DNA of 19,825 nucleotides from the NCBI GenBank assembly GCA_964613675.1, contig CAZTIH010000038.1, positions 1 to 19,825 of the forward strand. Reading direction: 5' to 3'. The translations under genes were made by a program, and so were the position numbers. The notes beneath the pieces were generated by a model that was not told the origin of the DNA, did not search any database, and was given only the letters and a program-made list of their open reading frames with translations. Shown here in pieces: positions 7,571 through 14,294 of this stretch (the stretch's first letter is position 1; each line of letters opens with the position of its first letter). Source of the DNA: DAIUCA01 sp964613675 (GTDB lineage Bacteria; Pseudomonadota; Gammaproteobacteria; Competibacterales; Competibacteraceae).

Positions 7571-8833
7571 ATGCGTTCACTTGTCCCCCCCCTCCTGACA
7601 GGGACGATGGTCTTTATCCCCCTCGCCATCGCTCTGGGATTGTGGCAAACCAATGTCACGCAAGACCCCTTGTATTTCATCGGCTTACAGGGCATCGGAT
7701 GGATTGGGCTTGTGGCGATACTGATGCAGGGCAACCAACAGTTTCACGCCGCACTTAAGTCTTTGCATCAGCTAGTCGATTGCGTAGTGCAACGTCAAGC
7801 CCCGCCTCGCTCAGGGTTAAGTGACTCCAACCCTCTTGCGCCCCTTAATCAATTGGCCCTCGCCCTCGAAAACGCCTGTCACACCCAACTCGATGCGCCT
7901 AGCGTTCACAATATTCTCGACCATCCCGTGTTGCGCGACATTCTCGACCACCTCAGCACCAATGTGATGCTGGCCGATGAGCACAACATCATTTGCTATA
8001 TCAACCCCGCTACGCTCAAAACGTTTAGTGCCCTCGAAAGCGATCTCAATGTGCAATTGGGCAACTTCCAGGCCCGTAAACTCGTGGGACAGTCCATCGA
8101 CCGTTTTCACCGCCGTCCCGAACATCAACGGCAAATTGTGTCGCAATTACGCGGCGTCCACCGCGCCCGCGTCGCATTGGGCAAATGCACCTTTGAAATC
8201 ATTGCTCGTCCGTTAAACGACCAAGGGCGCCGCATTGGAACCGTTGTGGAGTGGGCCGACCGCACCTTTAAGGAGACCCTGGAAAAAGCCCTCGAAAATA
8301 CAACGCATCTTTCACGCTCAGCCCAAGGCAATGTGGAATCCGCGACGAGCGCCGACAAACTCGCTAAAGATGCCACCGTCAAGGCCAATGAAGGCGTCAA
8401 AGTCCTATCCGAAGCCGCAAAAACGATGGAGTCCATTTCCCGTTCCAGCCGACAGGTCGCGGCCATCACAGAAAAAATCGACAGCATTGCCCTTCGCACC
8501 AAACTCCTCGCCCTCAACGCCGCCGTAGAAGCCGCCCGCACAGGGGAACACGGTCGGGGATTTGCTGTCGTGGCAGGCGAAGTTGGCGCCCTCGCTCAAC
8601 AGTCCGCCCAGGCCGCCAAAGAAATCCGCAACATTGTTTCCGAAAGCCTCAAACTCATGCGCGACGGTGGCCAGTGGGTCACGACCTCCAGCGAGGTGCT
8701 CGACCGCATTTTAGGCGCCGTTCAACAGGTCAGCAGCACGATGGGATCCATCGCCCATGACAGCGAACAACAATTAAGCGGCATCGCCGAAGTCCACGAC
8801 GTCATCGATAAGGTGAGCGATTTATTGACATGA
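7571..8833 (+). CDS. Membrane-anchored PAS-domain methyl-accepting chemotaxis-like protein
   Basis: Receptor-type signalling protein, 420 residues. Two membrane helices (about 5-25 and 37-53) with only a short loop between them leave no periplasmic sensor domain. A PAS domain follows (about 116-232), of the kind seen in cytoplasmic-sensing receptors (NVMLADEHNIICYINPATL; then the conserved C-terminal pattern with LVGQSIDRFHRRPEHQRQI). The signalling hairpin occupies about 235-420, with the tip LLALNAAVEAARTGEHGRGF. At the tip the usual I-A-F-Q-T-N reads I-A-L-R-T-K (residues 306-311), and E-V-R reads E-V-G (337-339). No C-terminal CheR-tethering pentapeptide is present. Ribosome site AGGA, 10 bases from the ATG. 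It runs against the rsmG and par genes and its end overlaps the rsmG end by 12 bases. The signal sensed cannot be stated; redox or oxygen is only a guess from other PAS receptors. Confidence 0.9.
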   Translation: MRSLVPPLLTGTMVFIPLAIALGLWQTNVTQDPLYFIGLQGIGWIGLVAILMQGNQQFHAALKSLHQLVDCVVQRQAPPRSGLSDSNPLAPLNQLALALENACHTQLDAPSVHNILDHPVLRDILDHLSTNVMLADEHNIICYINPATLKTFSALESDLNVQLGNFQARKLVGQSIDRFHRRPEHQRQIVSQLRGVHRARVALGKCTFEIIARPLNDQGRRIGTVVEWADRTFKETLEKALENTTHLSRSAQGNVESATSADKLAKDATVKANEGVKVLSEAAKTMESISRSSRQVAAITEKIDSIALRTKLLALNAAVEAARTGEHGRGFAVVAGEVGALAQQSAQAAKEIRNIVSESLKLMRDGGQWVTTSSEVLDRILGAVQQVSSTMGSIAHDSEQQLSGIAEVHDVIDKVSDLLT

Positions 8834-9448
8834 CACCTTCACCAAATGGCGTTGGGCCTCAAGTTCGGGCACCTCAACCCGTTCACAGGTCACTCGCCAA
8901 GTTCCGAGGGGTTCGAGTAAGGATTGGAGCGCATATAACTCCTCTTCGGGATACTGGCCTTTCATCGCGTACAACCGTTCTACATGCGGGTGAGTCATGG
9001 CGAAAAAGTCCGCTAAATGACTAAATGCACGACAAATCCCACTCTCCACCGCTTCGTTGTATTGCTCCATCCGCCCGTGCACCACCTTTACGTTGCGCAA
9101 CTTCAGTTCTAACACCACCTGTTGCATGAACCGCACTCGCTTCTGGCTCGCGTCCAGCAAGGTGAACTGCCATTCCGGTTGAACAATCGCTAACGGAATG
9201 CCCGGTAACCCCGCACCACTTCCTACATCAATCCATGTCGTCCCCTGTAAATGGCCATAAATCGCCAACGAATCAAAGAGATGGCGGGGGATCATCTCCG
9301 ATAATTCGCGAACCGCCGTTAAGTTGTGCGTCTGGTTCCAACGATGTAGCAGTTTTAGATAGCTCAGTAGTAACGGCGCGGGCATCATCGGGAGACCACA
9401 ACGCTGCAATCCCCTTTCAATGCGTTCGAGATGGGCAAAGTCGTTCAT
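8822..9448 (-). CDS. rsmG: 16S rRNA (guanine527-N7)-methyltransferase RsmG (GidB)
   Basis: Methylates N7 of G527 in 16S rRNA using S-adenosylmethionine. The start is placed at the ATG at 9448, one base after the mnmH stop (TGA, A, ATG), giving 208 residues against 207 in E. coli; the open frame runs 14 codons further upstream, inside mnmH. The SAM-binding loop IDVGSGAGLPGIPLAI and the neighbouring LLDASQKRVRFM are family hallmarks, as is HNLTAVRE in the N-terminal helical part. Normally rsmG precedes parA directly; here the convergent chemoreceptor gene lies between, overlapping the last 12 bases of rsmG. Last gene of the long colinear run that begins with rsd. Confidence 0.96.
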   Translation of the reverse strand: MNDFAHLERIERGLQRCGLPMMPAPLLLSYLKLLHRWNQTHNLTAVRELSEMIPRHLFDSLAIYGHLQGTTWIDVGSGAGLPGIPLAIVQPEWQFTLLDASQKRVRFMQQVVLELKLRNVKVVHGRMEQYNEAVESGICRAFSHLADFFAMTHPHVERLYAMKGQYPEEELYALQSLLEPLGTWRVTCERVEVPELEAQRHLVKVSCQ

Positions 9449-9449
9449 T

Positions 9450-10544
9450 TCACTGCAACCCGTTGAACTGTAACCAATCGCGTACCGCAACCGCCTCTCC
9501 CCGAAAGACGACCCGTGACTGTTTTTTGGCCAATTGGTATTCGTACGCGGGGTCGTAATATTCGGTTAACAGGCGTTCGACGAGGGGATAGTAGCCATCT
9601 AATGCACCGTTCCTCTCGTGCAACGCCAACGCCTCGGCAAGTTGATCGCGACATTGCTGGTAGCGCAGCCCCCCTAATCGCCGTGCAATTCCCTGCAATC
9701 CCGCCTGTAAGTGCTGGCCAAATCGCGCAAACCCCTCATCGCCATACGCCCGCTGAAAAGCCGCTACGCCCTCAACGACATACTCTTGAATGGTCTCGCT
9801 CATGCGCGTCGGCAAATCCGCTTCGAGAATGATTAAAGGCTGTTGTTTCAACGCATTAAACACTCCGTCGGGTAACGCCAAACGCCCAATTAAACGGCTT
9901 TCATCCTCGATAAGCGCGGGTTGATGGGCAAGTTGAAGCCATCGGATCGCTAACGCATTTTCAAAATGAATTTGAGGGGGTTGCTTTAGGGGGGATTGAC
10001 CGAAACTCGATCCACGATGCCCAGCTAACTGCTCTAGGTCGATGTGTGACCGAAATTGCCGCAGCAAGCGCGTTTTCCCAACCCCCGTTTTGCCCCCCAA
10101 CACCCAAAACGATCGGGCCGCCGACTCCGTTAACGCTTCTAAGGCCGTCCGCCGTAACCCTTTGTAGCCCCAACGAATTCGGCGAATCTCAACCCCGGCT
10201 TCGGCCATCATTTGCTGCACCAGTTGGGACCGTAACCCGCCACGCCAACAGTACAGATAACCCTCGGGATGCGTTCGCCCAAAGGTGACCCATTCTTCAA
10301 TTCGTCGCGCCCGCTCCGCCGTCGAGACCAGTCGATACCCCAACGCCAAAGCCGCCGATTTTCCGTGTTGCTTGTAACAAGTGCCGACCTTGGCCCGCTC
10401 GTCATCGGTCAACAACGGGCAATTCAGCGCGTTAGGAAAGGCCCCTTGGGCAAATTCGCTCGGTGCACGCACATCTAGAAATGGGGGATTTTCCCGTAAA
10501 ATTGCAGATAAATCATCGACTTCAGGATAAAAAGCCACGTTCAC
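9450..10544 (-). CDS. mnmH: tRNA 2-selenouridine synthase MnmH (SelU/YbbB)
   Basis: Converts 2-thiouridine at the tRNA wobble position (Lys, Glu, Gln tRNAs) to 2-selenouridine, via geranylation, using selenophosphate. 364 residues. The N-terminal rhodanese domain carries the active Cys99 in YLYCWRGGLRSQ (E. coli Cys97). The C-terminal P-loop domain has GGKTGVGKT at residues 150-158, then LEQLAGHRGSSFG. The start is GTG, overlapping the stop of the upstream DUF3429 gene (GTGA). Its presence implies that selenophosphate synthase (SelD) is encoded elsewhere in the genome; this is an inference. Confidence 0.95.
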   Translation of the reverse strand: MNVAFYPEVDDLSAILRENPPFLDVRAPSEFAQGAFPNALNCPLLTDDERAKVGTCYKQHGKSAALALGYRLVSTAERARRIEEWVTFGRTHPEGYLYCWRGGLRSQLVQQMMAEAGVEIRRIRWGYKGLRRTALEALTESAARSFWVLGGKTGVGKTRLLRQFRSHIDLEQLAGHRGSSFGQSPLKQPPQIHFENALAIRWLQLAHQPALIEDESRLIGRLALPDGVFNALKQQPLIILEADLPTRMSETIQEYVVEGVAAFQRAYGDEGFARFGQHLQAGLQGIARRLGGLRYQQCRDQLAEALALHERNGALDGYYPLVERLLTEYYDPAYEYQLAKKQSRVVFRGEAVAVRDWLQFNGLQ

Positions 10545-10975
10545 AAGAGGCTAACCAGCGATAGCGCCAAGCAAGATCCCACGCCCACCGTCAAGTACAA
10601 GCGCAATAAGAGATACCACGGCGGGATACCGTGCAAGATTCCCCCGCGTTCCACGCCGTACTGCGTCGAAAAACCCAGTAGCAGCAAGCCCACCCCCCAG
10701 GTAGGCGGCAACAACAGCGACATCCAGGCAATTAACGCGGGCGCGACCGAAAATAGGAGCGTTCGCCACTGATGTGCAACCTCGCTGTGACCTAACCCTA
10801 CCCCCCAGTGAACCGCCCCCACAAAGCTCAAAATCACCGCGCCGTAGCTGTGCAACCCCCGCCAAGCCAACTCTTTTATTAGCTCCGTAGGGTCAAGCCA
10901 CAGCACAAAGGTGATTAGGGCAAAGGGGACGAGGCCGCCCATCCCCAGCCACCAAGCCGGTGCCGGAATACTCAC
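10541..10975 (-). CDS. DUF3429 family integral membrane protein
   Basis: 144 residues with about five membrane helices and short loops, function unknown. The family pattern is visible as YGAVILSFVGAVHWGVGL (about residues 44-61), followed by two helices rich in Leu and Trp and the end YLTVGVGSCLALSL. The start is GTG, sharing GTGA with the stop of the peroxidase gene; its own stop shares GTGA with mnmH. This close packing indicates coupled translation with both neighbours but does not reveal a role. Confidence 0.8.
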   Translation of the reverse strand: MSIPAPAWWLGMGGLVPFALITFVLWLDPTELIKELAWRGLHSYGAVILSFVGAVHWGVGLGHSEVAHQWRTLLFSVAPALIAWMSLLLPPTWGVGLLLLGFSTQYGVERGGILHGIPPWYLLLRLYLTVGVGSCLALSLVSLL

Positions 10976-11505
10976 AACGCTTCCTCAATGGCTTTAAGAA
11001 TTTCGGGTGCATCCGGTCGCACGGCGGTGGAAAAACTCATCACCCGTCCGTCACGACTCACCAAGTACTTGTGAAAATTCCAACGCGGCGATTGTCCGGT
11101 TTGAGCGGTCAGGTCGCGGAACAGGGGATGGGCATTCGGCCCCGTGACCGCAGTTTTTTCGTACATCGGAAAGGTCACCCCAAAATTGCGCTCGCAAAAC
11201 TCGGCGATTTGCTGTTCGTCGCGCATCTCCTGATGAAAATCCCCCGAAGGAAACCCCAAAATGGTGAACCCTCGGTCGCGGTAACGCCGATAAAGGGTCT
11301 CCAACTGCCGATATTGAGGCGTGAATCCGCAAAAACTCGCCGTGTTGACCACCAACACGACCTTGCCTTCATACGCACACAACGGCGTCGATTGTTCCCC
11401 CACTAAGGGACGGGCGGCGTGTTGCCATAGCCCACTACAACCTGAAGTCGGTTCACCGTGAGCGGCGTGAAGGGTAAATGCCAAACACATTGCATAGCGC
11501 CACAT
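10972..11505 (-). CDS. Secreted or periplasmic glutathione peroxidase-family protein
   Basis: Thiol peroxidase of the GPx/BtuE family, 177 residues. Residues 1-18 (MWRYAMCLAFTLHAAHGEP) look like a short signal peptide, so export is likely. The peroxidatic Cys59 is in NTASFCGFTPQY, and TGC encodes an ordinary cysteine, not selenocysteine. Cys104 in AEFCERNFGVTFPMYEK matches the resolving Cys of thioredoxin-dependent members (yeast Gpx3 Cys82), so thioredoxin-like reductants are more likely than glutathione. Trp142-Asn143 of the catalytic tetrad are in RWNFHKYLV. The tetrad Gln of FPCNQFG is replaced here: FPSGDFHQE, as in some periplasmic homologues with Asp. A 66-base gap separates its start from the DUF350 gene; GAGG lies upstream of the ATG. 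Confidence 0.9.
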   Translation of the reverse strand: MWRYAMCLAFTLHAAHGEPTSGCSGLWQHAARPLVGEQSTPLCAYEGKVVLVVNTASFCGFTPQYRQLETLYRRYRDRGFTILGFPSGDFHQEMRDEQQIAEFCERNFGVTFPMYEKTAVTGPNAHPLFRDLTAQTGQSPRWNFHKYLVSRDGRVMSFSTAVRPDAPEILKAIEEAL

Positions 11506-11571
11506 AAGTCGTTGCCTCGCTAACCTCTTGATTTGTCGAAGGGGTTTGACAGCGGCTGCGCAGTGAATTGC

Positions 11572-11997
11572 CTACGGGGCCGGCGTTAAACAGGCTGCGT
11601 TAATCAACCCTACACATAACGACAGCACTGCCAACAAAATGCCGTGTGCCACGCTTCCTCGCTCGATTTCGCCCGCCAAATCCGGTAACAACTGGCTGGC
11701 TACAAAATACACCCCCACCTGTATGCCCAACCCGATGAGTCCCCAGAGAGCTAGATCAAACAGGCTCAAGCTATGAATCACCACGCTCGCCAGAACTAAA
11801 GCATATCCCAGCAACGCCCCACTCAAACTCACCGATGCAGCGACATTGCCATTGCGGATCAAATTGAGTTCGTGATAGGGCGTCACCCACTGGTAAATCG
11901 ACTTAAACGCCCCAAATAGCAGCAAAGACAACAAAAAGAACGCCAGAAAGTTGGGCACATTCTTCAACGACACAAACGAATCAATTAAGGCAGTCAT
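11572..11997 (-). CDS. DUF350 family membrane protein (YjfL-like)
   Basis: 141 residues with four membrane helices (about 14-36, 54-74, 80-100 and 115-136), built as two helix pairs typical of DUF350/UPF0719. Conserved polar points include TPYHELNLIRNGNVAASVSLSGALLG at the start of the second helix and GSVAHGILLAVLSLCVGLINAAC at the end. In enterobacteria a DUF350 gene (yjfL) lies beside a DUF1190 gene (yjfM) and a glutathionylspermidine-synthase-like gene (yjfC); here it follows the same two partners, 15 bases after the ligase stop. Function unknown; a membrane partner of the ATP-grasp enzyme is inferred from recurrence of this trio. Confidence 0.87.
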   Translation of the reverse strand: MTALIDSFVSLKNVPNFLAFFLLSLLLFGAFKSIYQWVTPYHELNLIRNGNVAASVSLSGALLGYALVLASVVIHSLSLFDLALWGLIGLGIQVGVYFVASQLLPDLAGEIERGSVAHGILLAVLSLCVGLINAACLTPAP

Positions 11998-12012
11998 GGT
12001 GCAGCTCTCAAG

Positions 12013-13128
12013 TCACTCAAAATAATGGGGCACAAAACGGCTCGTATTTTGCGTAATGGCTTGGCGATCCTCGCGCATCCCCAACCCCACCGCATCATTT
12101 CCCACCATCCATACCCCGCAAATCGGAAAATGGCCGTCAAAACAGGGCAGTTGATGCCATTGCTGATAAACATACCCCACCGCTGGCTCCAAGGTCGGGG
12201 TGGTAATCGACTCGTTGGGGCGAATCACCGTTAGGCCCGCGCCCTCGCGACTCCAAAAGGGCTTCTTCACGAGTTCATCGTGAAAGGGGAAAAAATAGCT
12301 CGGCAACAGGTTGGGATGCCCAGGACAGTGTTCCCATAAAAGCGCCAAAATGGCTTTGTTGCTCAATACCATTTTCCAAGGCGGTTCAATCCAACGAAAC
12401 CCAGAGTCGTTTGCGACCCGAATTAACGGCAAAGCGAATTCCTCCCGCAACAACCACTCCCACGGATATAACTTGCACAGTCCCTCGATCGGCACATCGT
12501 CCTGATCCACAAAGCGTTCTCCGTCAAAGCCAATCTTCCCTATCTCCAATAATTCCGATCGCTGCCCCGCTAACTGCGCGGTTTCGCAGAGATACAACAA
12601 GGTTTGGTAGTCCTCGTCCGTCTCGAAAGCACTGGCGAAGTGCAATAATGCCGGCAATTGGGGTCGCAACGCCTGCCAACGCGCAATCAACGCTTCGTGT
12701 AGTGAATTAAATTGATCTGCGTGGGGATAACGGTCGTTTAACCAATACCACTGCCCCAAGCTCGCCTCAATTAGGGCGGTCGGGGTATCGGCGTTGTATT
12801 CGAGCAGTCGTGGGGGCCGCACTCCGTCGTAGGCAAAATCAAATCGACCGTATAAATGACCGTCCCGCCGCGCCCACGACGCCGAAATCAGCGGATGAAA
12901 TACAGTCTCGATCCCTAATTCGCCCAACCGCTGCTCGGTAATCAGTTTATCGACAACCCGTAAACATAAATCGTGAACCTGGAGGGCGGCCGTTTCGAGT
13001 TCGTCGATTTGCGCGGCATTAAATCGGTAACACGCCCCCTCCTCCCAATAGTCAGCATGGTACGTACAACCGATTTCATTGAGTTGGGCCGCCGCATGAG
13101 GACGAGGCGTTTGAAGCAACCGTTTCAT
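12013..13128 (-). CDS. Glutathionylspermidine synthase-like ATP-grasp ligase (YgiC/YjfC family)
   Basis: ATP-grasp carbon-nitrogen ligase homologous to the synthetase half of Gsp synthase. 371 residues from the ATG at 13128, which follows the fusion-gene stop by four bases and has GGGGTAGG upstream; the open frame continues 26 codons upstream inside that gene. Visible motifs: GRFDFAYDG (about residues 115-123), the active-site region RLLEYNADTPTALIEAS (about 127-143), an ATP-binding Lys-rich stretch KKPFWSREGAGLTV, and the end GVWMVGNDAVGLGMRED followed by TSRFVPHYFE. The amidase half of true Gsp synthase is absent, as in E. coli YgiC. The substrate is unknown; a peptide or polyamine amide bond is what the family suggests. 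Confidence 0.9.
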   Translation of the reverse strand: MKRLLQTPRPHAAAQLNEIGCTYHADYWEEGACYRFNAAQIDELETAALQVHDLCLRVVDKLITEQRLGELGIETVFHPLISASWARRDGHLYGRFDFAYDGVRPPRLLEYNADTPTALIEASLGQWYWLNDRYPHADQFNSLHEALIARWQALRPQLPALLHFASAFETDEDYQTLLYLCETAQLAGQRSELLEIGKIGFDGERFVDQDDVPIEGLCKLYPWEWLLREEFALPLIRVANDSGFRWIEPPWKMVLSNKAILALLWEHCPGHPNLLPSYFFPFHDELVKKPFWSREGAGLTVIRPNESITTPTLEPAVGYVYQQWHQLPCFDGHFPICGVWMVGNDAVGLGMREDRQAITQNTSRFVPHYFE

Positions 13129-13132
13129 AAAC

Positions 13133-14263
13133 CTACCCCAAACTAAATCCGCTACGGGCCGTCCGCCCAAATCCGCCCCGCTGAACCACCAACGGCCGAG
13201 AAACATTGCTCCCTAAACTCTGTTGCGCACTCCCCACCGACTGCACCCGCACCCCTGGTCGCTGCTCCCAGTGACGGGTGTACGGCAATCGCCCAATCAT
13301 CCCCCCACCGCCCCCCACCGAACGCGCCGTATTAGGAGAAGGGTTGGCCGTAACCACCGCATGGCGATAACAGGTCTCTTGATTGGCCGTCACACAGTTC
13401 CCCTCTCCCCAATCCGTAAAACAGCGCTCGGGAATGCTGTAGCAGTGCCGTAACACCTCTCCATTCCGAAACTCTGTCGGGGGCGTGAGATTGGCGTCTC
13501 GCAGGGGACTGTACGAAAAATCCCCTTTAATCAAGCAGCTATCACGACCCCATTGCTGATCACAGTCGGCGCGGTGGTTGTACACATAATGCACTTGCGC
13601 CGGTTCTTCCGAACGCGGCCAGGCGAGGTAACCCATAACCAGCACCGCCCCCGCCACCAACATCTGATTGCGCATTTCGTGATTGCGCACCGGGGGGGTT
13701 AAAGAACGCCGTGATGGCGGCGTGATTTCCGTGGGGGACGGTTTCATGAGGCTGACCGCAGGCGGCTCTTTGGGAAGTGTGTCCAAATCCAGGCCAAACC
13801 GCTGCTTTAGATCGAGCAACCCATTTTTTAGTCCTTCCGCCGTCACTTCGACGCGCCACTGATCGTTTTCACGGCGCAGACTGCCCAAAATGAGCGCCCG
13901 CACGGGATACAGCAGCGGCGGGATGTTCGCCACCAGTAACACTTTGACTTTGCTCAAAAACCGCCACTCTAAAATTTCGAGCTGCGCGAATGTCTGATCG
14001 ACCGCCCGTTCCAACGGAAAGTACCCCGCAAAGTAGAGTGTTGATGCGTTCACTTCTGCTAAATCGACATCGTAAATAGCACTCTCTTGCGCATCAGAAC
14101 GGCGCTGGATCCCCGTCAGACGCACCGGCTGTTGTTGGTCATCTACGGCAAAAATCAAGGTTCTGACCCATTGAACCGCGTTTGGATGCCCGGTCCAGCG
14201 CACCGAAATCGCTAACTTCTGTTCGTCCAAATAATAGAATCCACCGACGCCGAGTTTCATCAT
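13133..14263 (-). CDS. TerD-like/DUF1190 (YgiB/YjfM) fusion membrane protein
   Basis: 376 residues from the ATG at 14263, chosen because AGGAG lies 6 bases upstream; an ATG two codons earlier abuts that site. Residues 1-158 resemble a TerD domain, most clearly in the second half: YDVDLAEVNASTLYFAGYF, then SLRRENDQWRVEVTAEGLKNG and LLDLKQRFG. The Asp-rich calcium-binding DLD motif of classical TerD is not visible. A Pro/Ser linker (about 165-195) and one membrane helix (about 201-216) follow. Residues about 222-376 match DUF1190: six cysteines (234, 243, 274, 281, 290, 298), ERCFTDWGEGNC, a glycine run, and RGGFG near the end as in E. coli YgiB. Between moeA (31-base gap from this start) and the YgiC-like ligase. 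Role unknown; stress sensing at the envelope is inferred from the TerD and YgiB/YjfM families. Confidence 0.82.
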   Translation of the reverse strand: MMKLGVGGFYYLDEQKLAISVRWTGHPNAVQWVRTLIFAVDDQQQPVRLTGIQRRSDAQESAIYDVDLAEVNASTLYFAGYFPLERAVDQTFAQLEILEWRFLSKVKVLLVANIPPLLYPVRALILGSLRRENDQWRVEVTAEGLKNGLLDLKQRFGLDLDTLPKEPPAVSLMKPSPTEITPPSRRSLTPPVRNHEMRNQMLVAGAVLVMGYLAWPRSEEPAQVHYVYNHRADCDQQWGRDSCLIKGDFSYSPLRDANLTPPTEFRNGEVLRHCYSIPERCFTDWGEGNCVTANQETCYRHAVVTANPSPNTARSVGGGGGMIGRLPYTRHWEQRPGVRVQSVGSAQQSLGSNVSRPLVVQRGGFGRTARSGFSLG

Positions 14264-14294
14264 AATCATCTCCTCTGAGGGGCTAGAGGGTGAA

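Noticed and set aside
7339..7734. 132-residue N-terminal extension of ParA
   Set aside because: The extension lies in the divergent promoter region and the start of the receptor gene and has no ParA-like content; MATIIAIANQKGGVGKTT is the standard start.
11318..11340. Selenocysteine in the peroxidase, given mnmH nearby
   Set aside because: The active residue codon is TGC, and no in-frame TGA is present, so it is an ordinary cysteine enzyme.
13129..13206. 26-residue upstream extension of the YgiC-like ligase
   Set aside because: It lies inside the end of the fusion gene; the ATG at 13128 has a better ribosome site and gives the family length.
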